A DNA stretch of 32,140 nt from CAYJBP01 sp964372025 (GCA_964372025.1 CAYJPF010000022.1:1-32140), one strand, 5' to 3'; shown: positions 23,142-31,604, counted from the stretch's first letter. Numbers and translations are program-made. The notes: a model not told the origin generated them from the sequence alone.

Positions 23142-25166
23142 TTAACCCAAAATTAAACGGGCATCGGCAATGGCAGCCCCCTTATTATATACAAATACCG
23201 GGTTTAAATCGGCCTCTTGCAATTGCGGATACTTTAAGGGTAGCTCCGAAAACTTAGCCAGCATCTCGGCCAAATACTCGATATCGGCCGGCTTTTCGCC
23301 CCTTACCCCGGCCAATAAGGCATAGGTTTTAATACCCTTTATCATCTCCAGAGCTTGGCTTTTGCTTAAAGGCGCTATGCCTAAGGTAATATCCTTTAAT
23401 ACCTCGGTATAAATGCCGCCCAAGCCAAAGGCTATTACCGGTCCAAATTGGCTATCCCTGGTAAAGCCCATAATTACTTCCCTGCCCATCTTTAGCATCG
23501 GGTAAATAATTACACCTCTAAAATCTTTGCCTTGGCCAATAGCTGCCAATTGCTCAAAAGCTTGCGCTGCTGCCTGATCATCCTTAATATTAAGCTTTAC
23601 GCCGCCCACATCGGATTTATGGATAATCTGCGGCGAAACAATCTTTATCGCCACCGGATAACCCAATTTTTGGCAGGCCTTAACCGCTTCATCAGCCGTC
23701 TTTACAAAACGATACTCCGGCACAGCCAAACCATGCGCTTTAAGTAAATCCATCGCCTGCGGCTCCAGTAGCGATTTTTCGGCGGTGATTAATTGCTGCT
23801 CGGCCGGTAAAGCTTGATCTTCTTCGGCCGCTTTTTGCTTTTGATAATAAGCTGCCATTTTGCTTAAAGCCTGCGCTGCTCGCTCGCCCGAGGCAAAATT
23901 AGCCAGATTATTCGCCAGCAAATACTGATGCGCCTTAGCAATATCCACCCCGATATCAAAGCAGGTGGCAATCGGCTTGCCACTTTGCTTGGCCACTACC
24001 GCCAATTGCTCGGCAATTGGTAAGGCCTGCAAATAAGGCGTGCCTACATAAATAATTAAGGCCGCATCATATTCCTGTAAAGCTTCTTTGGTGGTGGCCG
24101 CATATTGCTCGGCATCGCCTTCTACGGTAATATCCAAAGGATTGGCCAAACCGGCATGGGCCGGCAAAAACTGCTGCAAGCGGCTTTTTAAGGAGGGGCT
24201 GGGCTCGTCTACATTAAGGCCAACTTCCTCGCAGCGGTCGGCCGCCATCACGCCCGGGCCGCCGGAATTGGTTATCACAGCCAATTTGCGGCCTTTAAGA
24301 TCGGGCAAAAGGGCAAAGGCTTGGCAAATATCAAATAATTCCTCGATGCTATAAGCACGAATGGCATTGCAAGAGGCAAAAGCAGCATCATAAACCTGGT
24401 CGGCACCGGCTAAGGAACCGGTATGCGATAAAGCCGCCCGCTGGCCGCTGCCGGTACGACCACTTTTAACAATAATTACCGGCTTTATCTTAGTAGTGGC
24501 CTTTAAAGCCGCCATAAATTCGCGGCCTTGGCGTACATTTTCTAAATACATGGCAATCACTTTGGTATCGGGATCATCTTTTAAAGATAGCAATAAGTCG
24601 ATTTCCGATAAATCGCTGCCATTACCATAGCTTACAAATTTGGCAATACCTAGGCCTTCTTGCTGCGAACGAGCCATAATCAGGCCACCTACCGCCCCAC
24701 TTTGGGAAATTAAAGACACATTACCGCATTTAGGTGCGGCCTCTAAGGTGGGCAGCAGATTATGATGGGTATTGACCATACCGGCGCAATTAGGGCCAAT
24801 ATAACGAATACCATGCTTTTTGGCAATAGCTATAATCTCTTCTTCTAATTGATGATTACCGGCCTCGGAAAAGCCCGAGCTGATAATTACCGCCGCCTTA
24901 ATGCCCTTAGTGCCGGCCTCCTCTAAAATGGCAGGCACGGTAGTAGCCGGGGCAGCAATGATAATTAAATCTAAGGGGGCATCAATTTCGGTTAAGGCGG
25001 CAAAGCCTGCTATACCATTATAGCCTTGAGCCTTGGGATTAACGGCAAAAATATCCTTAAAGCCGCCCTCGATTAGGCGATCGATTAAAACCGCCCCCAA
25101 TTTGCCGGGGCTAACCGAACCGATAACCGCTACCGCCCGGGGATAATAAAGTTCTTTTAATTGCAT
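23142..25166 (-). CDS. Acetate-CoA-type ligase, ADP-forming (fused alpha-beta)
   Basis: This 674-residue enzyme converts an acyl-CoA, ADP and phosphate to the acid, CoA and ATP. Domain order is a CoA-binding Rossmann domain (residues about 5-125, VAVIGSVSPGKLG near the start), the ligase domains with the phospho-accepting His248 in LSHTGSLAG, and a C-terminal ATP-grasp domain (about 450-674, with PVAIKIVSPQIIHKSDVGG and FGLGGIYTEVLKD). Fusing alpha and beta in one chain is common in bacteria. It lies nine bases after iorB, so its natural substrate is probably the arylacetyl-CoA made by IorAB. The clear operon makes this more likely than a general acetyl-CoA role. Confidence 0.92.
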   Translation of the reverse strand: MQLKELYYPRAVAVIGSVSPGKLGAVLIDRLIEGGFKDIFAVNPKAQGYNGIAGFAALTEIDAPLDLIIIAAPATTVPAILEEAGTKGIKAAVIISSGFSEAGNHQLEEEIIAIAKKHGIRYIGPNCAGMVNTHHNLLPTLEAAPKCGNVSLISQSGAVGGLIMARSQQEGLGIAKFVSYGNGSDLSEIDLLLSLKDDPDTKVIAMYLENVRQGREFMAALKATTKIKPVIIVKSGRTGSGQRAALSHTGSLAGADQVYDAAFASCNAIRAYSIEELFDICQAFALLPDLKGRKLAVITNSGGPGVMAADRCEEVGLNVDEPSPSLKSRLQQFLPAHAGLANPLDITVEGDAEQYAATTKEALQEYDAALIIYVGTPYLQALPIAEQLAVVAKQSGKPIATCFDIGVDIAKAHQYLLANNLANFASGERAAQALSKMAAYYQKQKAAEEDQALPAEQQLITAEKSLLEPQAMDLLKAHGLAVPEYRFVKTADEAVKACQKLGYPVAIKIVSPQIIHKSDVGGVKLNIKDDQAAAQAFEQLAAIGQGKDFRGVIIYPMLKMGREVIMGFTRDSQFGPVIAFGLGGIYTEVLKDITLGIAPLSKSQALEMIKGIKTYALLAGVRGEKPADIEYLAEMLAKFSELPLKYPQLQEADLNPVFVYNKGAAIADARLILG

Positions 25167-25175
25167 AGTAACCTC

Positions 25176-25760
25176 CTATTTTGCGGCAGCATTTAGGCCG
25201 GCCTCAAAGGATGCCAAATTGCGCTCGGCGCCTTTTGGCCAGCGGGATACAATGGCCTCTTTAATTTCTTCTAAGCTAAAATAATCGCTTAGGCAAGTAT
25301 GCTTTAAGGTTGCAGCCAATAAATAGATATTATCGGCTAAATTTTCCGGCAAATCTTGAGGATCTAAATAGCTAATATTGCCGCCGGCTAAGGCCACCTT
25401 TTCCTTAACTTGCTCGATATCCGGGTATTTTTCCTTGCCCAGCATTACGGCAGTGGGTAGCCAATTATAGCCATAAACAATAAAATCGCCGCCCTTTTTA
25501 AGGAAGGGTATCGCCTTAATGCTTTCCGATAATTCCATAGCAATTACTAAATCGGCGCCGCCTTTGCGGATATCCGGGCCTACGGTTTGCGAGCCAATTT
25601 TTAATTGCGCCTTAACAAAACCGCCCCTTTGAGCCATGCCCTTAGTGGGGAAAAAGTTGGCCGGCAGGCCTTTGGCCTCGGCTGCACGGGTTAATAATTC
25701 GGCAATGGTTAAAATACCTTGGCCGCCAACACCTACTAAATATATATCAATTTTTTGCAT
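25176..25760 (-). CDS. iorB: Indolepyruvate:ferredoxin oxidoreductase, beta (gamma-domain) subunit
   Basis: IorB is the smaller subunit of the enzyme that oxidatively decarboxylates arylpyruvates to aryl-acetyl-CoA, reducing ferredoxin. The protein is about 194 residues from the ATG at 25760 (MQKIDIYLVGVGGQG). An upstream extension overlaps iorA and is not needed, as GGAGG sits before this ATG. GVGGQGILTIAELL is the family's N-terminal motif, and FFPTKGMAQRGGFVKAQLK follows. It starts two bases after the iorA stop, so the two subunits are coupled. Confidence 0.93.
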   Translation of the reverse strand: MQKIDIYLVGVGGQGILTIAELLTRAAEAKGLPANFFPTKGMAQRGGFVKAQLKIGSQTVGPDIRKGGADLVIAMELSESIKAIPFLKKGGDFIVYGYNWLPTAVMLGKEKYPDIEQVKEKVALAGGNISYLDPQDLPENLADNIYLLAATLKHTCLSDYFSLEEIKEAIVSRWPKGAERNLASFEAGLNAAAK

Positions 25761-25762
25761 AA

Positions 25763-27628
25763 TTAAGCCTCCTTTGTAATTGCCGAGAATTTGCATAAGC
25801 TTTGGCAAATGCCGCAACCATTGCATTGTGCTTGGTCGATAAATACCTTTTCGCCATCATAAACAATAGATGGGCAGCCGGTAGTATTAATGCAAACCTT
25901 GCATTTGGTGCATTTAGCTTGGTCGATATTGGTAGTACCATAGCGAATTTTACGGCGTCCGGCCTGAATAGCACATTCGCGGCGCGGCACAATAACCTTT
26001 ACGCCGGGCATAGTCATGCATTTGGTGATAATTTCGCTAATTGCCGGCAAATCATAGGGGTCGGTAATAAATAGATTTTCTTCGGCTATGCCTAGGCCTT
26101 TGATGATGTTTACAATATCAACACGCTGCTTACTCTCGTTTTGCTGGAATTCGCTGGCGGTATTGGCATTAACTTGCATGCCGGTCATGGCCGTCCAGCC
26201 ATTATCCATCACAATGGCGGTTAAATTTACATTATTTTGCACCGCATTTAAAAGGCCGCTCATGCCGCCATGCATAAAGGTGCTATCGCCAATGGTAGCA
26301 ATAACCGGGGTTTTAAGCCCGGCATGATGAAAGCCCTGCGCCATCGGGATGCTGGCCCCCATCGAAACTTCCGTCCATAAAGTATTAAAGGGCGGGCTCA
26401 TGCCTAAGATGGTGCAACCGATATCGCCGGTTATCATAACCTCGTCTTTTTTATAGCCATTTTTGCGCACAGCCTGATTAATACCAATATAAACGCCACG
26501 ATGCGGGCAGCCGGCACATACCCCAATCGGGCGGGCGGCGCATAGTTCGTCGGCTACGGTAAAATCTTTTAAGGCAGCAGGCATTTCCTGGCCTAGGGCG
26601 GCATAGATAACGGTAAGAATCTTTAAGCTATCAAAGCTGCCCACCCGGGAGAGGATATTATTTTCCTTACCAAAAATAGGCATTAATTTGCCGGCATGAT
26701 AAGCCTGCAAATAAACGGCTTTTTCGATATAGGCTTCATTTTCTTCCACAATGGCAATACTGCCGCAATGGGCAATTAATTTATCAATTTCGGCCTGAGG
26801 GATAGGATTGCTGTTTACCACCTTAAGCAGGCTGATATCGGCAGTATTTAGGCCATGCTCTTGGGCTAGGCTATAGGCTTCGTCGATAAAAGAATTCATC
26901 ACGCCCACTGTAATTAGGCCTAAGCCATCTTTTTTGGCTAAAGTTAATTGATTTTTTTGATCGGCGGTAATTTTATCTTGGGCAGCCTTAAGGCGATCGA
27001 TTAATTCTTGATGCTGATCCAAGCAAATCTTGGAGCCGGCTTTGGTATATTTGGTGATATCCTTGATAATGGTGGCCTCACGCTTGGCAAAAGGAGCTGC
27101 CTCGGGGATATCAACAATGGCATGGCTTTGGGCTACATTGGTAACCGATCTAATCATAACCGGGCCGCCGATGGCCTCGGATAATTCAAAGGCATACTGG
27201 GTTAAATGATAGCTTTCTTCCACGGTAGAAGGCTCGAGCACAGGCATATCGCTCATATAGGCAAAGCCGCGCACATCTTGCTCGGGCATACCGGCTGCTA
27301 CACCGGGATCATCGCAAACATAAACCACAAAGCCACCATTACCGCCCGAATAAACAAAGCTGATTAAAGAATCATAAGCCACATTTAAGCCGGACATCTT
27401 CATCGTACATAGCGCCCTTTGGCCTGCCCAGGAGGCAGCACCGGCAACTTCCAGAGCTACTTTTTCGTTGGTGCTCCATTCAATATACACATCGGGGATA
27501 TCTTTCTGCCAAATGCTGGCGATAACCTCGGATGAAGGGGTGCCCGGATAACCGCTGATTACCTTAGCACCGGCAGCCAAGGCTGCTTGGGCAACTGCTT
27601 CATTGCCGCTTAAATTTTTCATTACCAT
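25763..27628 (-). CDS. iorA: Indolepyruvate:ferredoxin oxidoreductase, alpha subunit
   Basis: This is the 621-residue thiamine-diphosphate subunit. The N-terminal pyrimidine-binding domain starts GNEAVAQAALAAGAKVISGYPGTPSSEV. The central and C-terminal TPP-binding domain shows GDIGCTILGM, MGASIPMAQGFHHAG, GDSTFMHGGMSGLLNAV and DNGWTAMTGMQ. The last 50 or so residues are a two-cluster ferredoxin domain with CTKCKVC...CP and CNGCGICQSLC, for two [4Fe-4S] centres. It oxidises indolepyruvate, phenylpyruvate and similar keto acids. The start is the ATG after GGAGGT. It is first in a tight iorA-iorB-acd operon and divergent from a TetR regulator. Confidence 0.94.
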   Translation of the reverse strand: MVMKNLSGNEAVAQAALAAGAKVISGYPGTPSSEVIASIWQKDIPDVYIEWSTNEKVALEVAGAASWAGQRALCTMKMSGLNVAYDSLISFVYSGGNGGFVVYVCDDPGVAAGMPEQDVRGFAYMSDMPVLEPSTVEESYHLTQYAFELSEAIGGPVMIRSVTNVAQSHAIVDIPEAAPFAKREATIIKDITKYTKAGSKICLDQHQELIDRLKAAQDKITADQKNQLTLAKKDGLGLITVGVMNSFIDEAYSLAQEHGLNTADISLLKVVNSNPIPQAEIDKLIAHCGSIAIVEENEAYIEKAVYLQAYHAGKLMPIFGKENNILSRVGSFDSLKILTVIYAALGQEMPAALKDFTVADELCAARPIGVCAGCPHRGVYIGINQAVRKNGYKKDEVMITGDIGCTILGMSPPFNTLWTEVSMGASIPMAQGFHHAGLKTPVIATIGDSTFMHGGMSGLLNAVQNNVNLTAIVMDNGWTAMTGMQVNANTASEFQQNESKQRVDIVNIIKGLGIAEENLFITDPYDLPAISEIITKCMTMPGVKVIVPRRECAIQAGRRKIRYGTTNIDQAKCTKCKVCINTTGCPSIVYDGEKVFIDQAQCNGCGICQSLCKFSAITKEA

Positions 27629-27669
27629 ATACTTACCTCCATAATTATTATTTTTTTTGCATGTAATTT

Positions 27670-27698
27670 ATTATACACCATTTGCGCCAGAATTTCAA
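27670..27698 (-). promoter_or_regulatory. Promoter of the ior-acd operon
   Basis: On the minus strand: -35 TTGAAA (27698-27693), a 17-base spacer and -10 TATAAT (27675-27670). It is well placed for the ATG at 27628. Confidence 0.75.
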
Positions 27699-27733
27699 GC
27701 TTTAATATTGTAAAATGAGCAAATTGGCAGCCG

Positions 27734-27787
27734 TGTAAATTGCTGCTATATCCATATATTAGCCAAAAACACAATTATCAATTTACA
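27734..27787. promoter_or_regulatory. 9-bp inverted repeat in the ior/tetR divergent region
   Basis: TGTAAATTG (27734-27742) and CAATTTACA (27779-27787) are perfect complements with 36 bases between. They lie midway between the divergent iorA and tetR promoters, so they could be paired half-sites or a chance A/T-rich repeat. Confidence 0.3.
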
Positions 27788-27853
27788 TCTTTAAAGTGCG
27801 TAAGTAAACCTGGCGATTTTAGTTCACAAATTATTTTTTTTGTAAAAAAGCTA

Positions 27854-27881
27854 TTGATTATTTTGAATTTTATAGTATAAT
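27854..27881 (+). promoter_or_regulatory. Promoter of the second tetR-type gene
   Basis: -35 TTGATT (27854-27859), a 16-base spacer and -10 TATAAT (27876-27881). The -10 lies inside a palindrome, AGTATA-ATTAA-TATACT (27874-27890). Confidence 0.6.
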
Positions 27882-27890
27882 TAATATACT
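27874..27890. promoter_or_regulatory. Palindrome over the -10 of the second tetR gene
   Basis: AGTATA (27874-27879) and TATACT (27885-27890) flank five bases and cover the -10. This would suit autoregulation by the encoded repressor. Confidence 0.35.
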
Positions 27891-27922
27891 GGATGGACTA
27901 TATTTATGCACTGGAGTTAGCT

Positions 27923-28474
27923 ATGGTAAAAAAAAATGCACGCTACTTAATTCAAAATGCTCTATTCGATTTGCTTAATGAGCATCCCCTAGATAAAATT
28001 GATGTACAGGATATTACTGCCAAAAGCGGTTTATCCCGTCAAACATTTTATTATAATTTTAAAAATAAGCAGGATTTGCTAGATTGGGTTGTGGAAGAAA
28101 ATAATAAATATGCCTTAGAATTTTTTAATAAAAGTGGGGCAATTTATGATTTTATTCTGCACTTTATGATTTTAATGCGTGAACACAAGCTTTTTTATAC
28201 TAATCTGGTAGAAGAAAAAGATGGTGGCCGTAGTTTTGCCCGCAATTTTGAAGGCGGCATTGTAGCCTGCGCCGAGATTATCGAGGGCCGCTGCGCCATT
28301 GGCAAAATGAATAATAAATTATGGAGCTCTTTGCATTTCTTTACCTATGGGGCAAAAGGCATGATTGTAAACTGGGTAGAAACCGGCATGGTAGAAGAAC
28401 CCAAGCAATTGGCCGAGATTATCATGAAAAGTATGCCATGTAGGGTAGATAATTATTTTCAGCAATGTAGCTAA
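27923..28474 (+). CDS. TetR/AcrR-family regulator (DhaS-like)
   Basis: A protein of about 183 residues. The start is the ATG at 27923 with GGAG six bases upstream. An ATG at 27893 lies almost at the transcription start and is less likely. The N-terminal HTH is visible in YLIQNALFDLLNEHPLDKI, DVQDITAKSGLSRQTFYYNF and KNKQDLLDWVV. The rest resembles the TetR_C_8 / DhaS-like group in its overall helical pattern. It is divergent from iorA across about 290 bases, so control of the ior-acd operon is the natural guess. The recurrent hairpin ends it. Confidence 0.83.
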   Translation: MVKKNARYLIQNALFDLLNEHPLDKIDVQDITAKSGLSRQTFYYNFKNKQDLLDWVVEENNKYALEFFNKSGAIYDFILHFMILMREHKLFYTNLVEEKDGGRSFARNFEGGIVACAEIIEGRCAIGKMNNKLWSSLHFFTYGAKGMIVNWVETGMVEEPKQLAEIIMKSMPCRVDNYFQQCS

Positions 28475-28480
28475 ATTTAT

Positions 28481-28519
28481 AAGCTTAAATTACAAGCTTA
28501 AATTACAAGCTTAAATTAC
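28481..28519. repeat. Three tandem 13-bp repeats
   Basis: AAGCTTAAATTAC is repeated exactly three times (28481-28493, 28494-28506, 28507-28519), starting six bases after the tetR stop and ending at the edge of the recurrent hairpin. This is probably replication slippage. Confidence 0.9.
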
Positions 28520-28561
28520 AAGGGGCTATCGCAAATAAGCCATTGCGACAGCCCCTTTTTT
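28520..28561 (+). terminator. Recurrent intergenic hairpin, copy 4
   Basis: AAGGGGCTATCGCAA (28520-28534) pairs with TTGCGACAGCCCCTT (28543-28557) with one mismatch (A/C), then TTTT. The left arm is of the TAT type and the right arm of the ACA type, a mixture of the two families seen at 13405 and 22510. It probably terminates tetR. Confidence 0.8.
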
Positions 28562-28633
28562 GCAAAAATTGCAGGATAACAGGCTAATTATATAGAATTA
28601 AACATAGTTAAATACCATACAGGGAGCATATTT

Positions 28634-29632
28634 ATGCCAACTAATTCTAAAACCGGGGCTCTAATGGATGCGGCGATGATGGTGGCCTTAACAGTGGCCT
28701 TTAATTATTTATGCGCCATATTGCCTTTATTTGAATTATTAGCACCGATTATTTTGCCCTTGCCGGTGGCTATATTGATTATCCGCCGCAATTTATATTT
28801 TGGTTTTTTGGCGGCTTTAAGCATCTTTTTACTTACTTCTATTTTAATTAACCCGGTAAATACTGCTTTATTGGCTGCCTACTATTTAATTTTGGGGCCT
28901 TTTTTGGGCTATTGTTTGGCTAATAAAAAGAATTTAACTTTTACCATGGTTGGCGCGGCCTTTTTTTCGGGGCTTACCATGTTTGTTTATGTATCATTGG
29001 GCTTATTTTTTACCGGCATACCTGTGGCCGAGGTATTTAATCAGCTGGAAATGCTGCTGCTGGAGGCTAAGCAAATTACCATTGAGCAAATGGGGGCTTC
29101 TGCGCCGATGGGCAATGGCTTTACGGTAGAAAGTTATTATGATTTTTTAATCGAATCGCTAATGCTTTATTTGCCGGGCAGCCTAATTTTGATGGCGATG
29201 AGTTCCGCTTTAATCAGCTTTATCATTTTGCGATCTATAATGCGCCGTTTAGGGCATGATATCGAAAAAATGCCTGCTTTTGGGCTATGGCGCTTGGATT
29301 GGCGCTTGGTTTGGTTTTTGATATTGGGCTTAGGCTTAAGTATTGCCGGCAATTGGTCGGATAATCAAAATTTGCTGATTATCGCCGGTAATTTGCAAAT
29401 GCTTTGCGAGCCAATTTTTGTAATAGCCGGGATAAGCTTTTTTTACTGGCTGCTTAGCCGCTTTAAAATGGCCACTTTTTTAAAGATATTATTGATTTTG
29501 ATTTTATTACAGTTTAGCGCCGGAACTTTTGCTTTATTAATGCTATTATTAGGCATATTCGATCCCATTTTAGATTTTAGGGCCAAGATTGAAAAGCGCA
29601 GTTTAGATAAAAACAATCTGCCCAAAAATTAA
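28634..29632 (+). CDS. yybS: DUF2232 (YybS-like) membrane protein
   Basis: This 332-residue polytopic membrane protein has about eight hydrophobic segments. The DUF2232 family pattern is apparent: an N-terminal segment with ALTVAFNYLCAILP, LPVAILIIRRN, LAAYYLILGPFLGYCLAN, a central variable region and C-terminal helices. Function is unknown. Its place directly before rplI and dnaB is the same as in Bacillus, which supports the call. In Bacillus, gdpP (yybT) stands between yybS and rplI; it is missing here. AGGGAG precedes the ATG. Confidence 0.8.
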   Translation: MPTNSKTGALMDAAMMVALTVAFNYLCAILPLFELLAPIILPLPVAILIIRRNLYFGFLAALSIFLLTSILINPVNTALLAAYYLILGPFLGYCLANKKNLTFTMVGAAFFSGLTMFVYVSLGLFFTGIPVAEVFNQLEMLLLEAKQITIEQMGASAPMGNGFTVESYYDFLIESLMLYLPGSLILMAMSSALISFIILRSIMRRLGHDIEKMPAFGLWRLDWRLVWFLILGLGLSIAGNWSDNQNLLIIAGNLQMLCEPIFVIAGISFFYWLLSRFKMATFLKILLILILLQFSAGTFALLMLLLGIFDPILDFRAKIEKRSLDKNNLPKN

Positions 29633-29656
29633 TATTTATAAAAATTAATATTTATA
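29625..29656. repeat. Perfect 16-bp tandem duplication over the yybS stop
   Basis: AAAATTAATATTTATA occurs at 29625-29640 and again at 29641-29656. The first copy contains the yybS stop (29630-29632). It lengthens the leader of rplI. Confidence 0.9.
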
Positions 29657-29670
29657 TAGGAGGTTTTTTT

Positions 29671-30114
29671 ATGAAAGTAATACTTTTGGCTGATGTAAAA
29701 AGTTTAGGTAAAAAGGGCGAGATTAAAGAGGTGGCCGATGGTTATGGCCGCAATTTTTTGATAGCTAAAAAATTGGCACAAGAGGCAACCTCGGCTAATT
29801 TAAATAGTGTGGAGCATGAGCGCAAATTGCAGCTAGATCGCGAGGCTAAAGCTTTGGCCGAGGCTAAGGAGCTGGCCAATACCTTAAAGGATACTAAGGT
29901 AACGGTACTGGCCAAATGCGGCGAAGGCGGCAGGCTTTTTGGTTCGATTACCACGGCCGATATTGCTACTGCCTTGGCCGATCAGGGCTTTAAGGTAGAT
30001 AAGCGCAAAATCGAGATTAACGAAAATATTAAGTCCTTGGGCGAATATAAGGCAACAATTAAGCTACATACCAAGGTGCAGACGGCAGTTATTTTAGATG
30101 TAGTTAAGGCCTAA
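29671..30114 (+). CDS. rplI: 50S ribosomal protein L9
   Basis: This 147-residue protein of the large ribosomal subunit binds 23S rRNA. The N-terminal domain MKVILLADVKSLGKKGEIKEV with DGYGRNFLIAKKLA is the L9 signature. A charged connecting helix (about residues 40-75) leads to the C-terminal RNA-binding domain with GEGGRLFGSITTADIA. AGGAGG lies seven bases before the ATG. dnaB starts three bases after its stop. Confidence 0.97.
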   Translation: MKVILLADVKSLGKKGEIKEVADGYGRNFLIAKKLAQEATSANLNSVEHERKLQLDREAKALAEAKELANTLKDTKVTVLAKCGEGGRLFGSITTADIATALADQGFKVDKRKIEINENIKSLGEYKATIKLHTKVQTAVILDVVKA

Positions 30115-30117
30115 GCG

Positions 30118-31491
30118 ATGGCGATGGATATAAGCAGGCAATTGCCCCAGAATTTGGAGGCCGAGCGGGCTTTATTGGGTGCTTGCCTATTGAATAAGGA
30201 TGCCTTAAACGAAGTATTGGAATTTGTGCAGGCCGGCGATTTTTATAGCGAAGGGCATCGTTTAATATTTAATGCGATGCAGCAGCTAATTAATAGCAGC
30301 AGGCCTTGCGATTTGGTAACTTTAGTAGACGAGCTTACCCTAAGCGGCGATTTAGATAAAGCAGGCGGCCTAGGCTATATAGCAGGGCTTACCGATGCTG
30401 TCCCGGCGGCGGCGGCGGCTGTTCATTATGCCAAGATAGTGATGGAAAAGTCATTAGCCAGGCAGGTAATCAATGCGGCTTTGATGATCGAGGGCGAGGG
30501 TTTTGGTGGTTTTCATACGGCGGATCAATTATTAGAGATTGCCGAGAAGGCTATTTTTGAGGTTGCCGAAAAGCGCCATCATGATGGTTTTTATTTTATC
30601 GGCGATATTTTGCAAGCGGTATATGATAAGATCAGCATGACCAAAGCCCAGGACGGGGTAACAGGCATCCCCACCTTTAGGGATTTGGACAAATTATTAT
30701 CGGGATTACAAAAAAGCGATTTGGTATTATTGGCGGCGCGTCCCGGTTGCGGTAAGACATCGATGGCGGTTAATATAGCACAGCGGGCGGCAATTAAGCA
30801 TGGCAAGCGGGTGGCGATATTTTCGCTAGAGATGCCTAAAGAGCAGCTAGCGCAGCGTATGTTATGCACGCAAGCCAGGGTAAACCAGGGCAAGGTACGC
30901 AAGGGCGAGATTAGCCGCGAGGATATAGGCCGTTTAGCGGAGGCCTTATTGCCCTTAAACGGGGCGGAGATTTATATTGATGATACGGCCTCGATAACGG
31001 TAAGCGAGATGCGCAGCAAATGCCGCAAATTAAAGATAGAGAAGCAAGGTTTAGACATGATAGTAGTGGATTATATTCAGCTATTGCAATCGGGCGGAGG
31101 CCGCCGGGTGGAGAGCCGCCAGCAGGAGGTGGCGGAGTTTTCGCGTTCTTTAAAGGGTTTGGCTAAGGAATTGGATTTACCGGTACTGGCCTTATCGCAG
31201 CTATCGCGTTTAGCGGAGCGTACTAATGAGCCTCCAAACCTAAGCCATTTAAGGGAATCGGGGGCTTTGGAGCAGGATGCTGATATAGTGATGATGTTGC
31301 ATCAACCTAATAAGAATGGTGAAGAAGGCGGCGAGATGGCAGAGAACAATCCTCAGCAAGATATAGTGCAGGTAATAGTGGCTAAGCATAGGAATGGCCC
31401 GGTAGGCGAGGCTAATTTAATATTTAGGCGCAGCTACACATCTTTTGAGGATATGGCCTATGAATGGGAAGGCGATTATATTCCCGAATAA
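30118..31491 (+). CDS. dnaB: Replicative DNA helicase
   Basis: This 457-residue hexameric helicase unwinds DNA at the fork. The N-terminal domain (about 8-110, NLEAERALLGACLLN) binds primase. The RecA-like C-terminal domain has Walker A ARPGCGKTS (about 213-221), FSLEMPKEQLAQRML, Walker B-type MIVVDYIQLL and LALSQLSR, then HLRESGALEQDADIVMML and a C-terminal AKHRNGPVG. No intein is present. The start at 30118 has no strong ribosome site, suggesting coupling to rplI; MDIS at 30124 is an alternative. Confidence 0.96.
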   Translation: MAMDISRQLPQNLEAERALLGACLLNKDALNEVLEFVQAGDFYSEGHRLIFNAMQQLINSSRPCDLVTLVDELTLSGDLDKAGGLGYIAGLTDAVPAAAAAVHYAKIVMEKSLARQVINAALMIEGEGFGGFHTADQLLEIAEKAIFEVAEKRHHDGFYFIGDILQAVYDKISMTKAQDGVTGIPTFRDLDKLLSGLQKSDLVLLAARPGCGKTSMAVNIAQRAAIKHGKRVAIFSLEMPKEQLAQRMLCTQARVNQGKVRKGEISREDIGRLAEALLPLNGAEIYIDDTASITVSEMRSKCRKLKIEKQGLDMIVVDYIQLLQSGGGRRVESRQQEVAEFSRSLKGLAKELDLPVLALSQLSRLAERTNEPPNLSHLRESGALEQDADIVMMLHQPNKNGEEGGEMAENNPQQDIVQVIVAKHRNGPVGEANLIFRRSYTSFEDMAYEWEGDYIPE

Positions 31492-31508
31492 ACTTAAAAG
31501 TTTTTTTG

Positions 31509-31532
31509 GTACTTTTTTTTCAAAAAAAGTAC
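31509..31532. terminator. A/T hairpin after dnaB
   Basis: GTACTTTTTTT (31509-31519) pairs with AAAAAAAGTAC (31522-31532) over a two-base loop. The stem is mostly A/T. A T-run precedes rather than follows it on the plus strand, so its value as a terminator is doubtful. Confidence 0.4.
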
Positions 31533-31534
31533 AA

Positions 31535-31558
31535 GATCTTTTGATCTTTTGATCTTTT
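31535..31558. repeat. Three tandem 8-bp repeats
   Basis: GATCTTTT is repeated three times (31535-31542, 31543-31550, 31551-31558), directly after the A/T hairpin. Confidence 0.85.
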
Positions 31559-31604
31559 TAAAATCTTTCGAGGCTTAATAATTTTTGCAAGTACAACTTA
31601 AAAC

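Noticed and set aside
13405..28557. CRISPR array formed by the repeated hairpins
   Set aside because: The copies are kilobases apart with genes between, not regularly spaced, and no cas genes are present.
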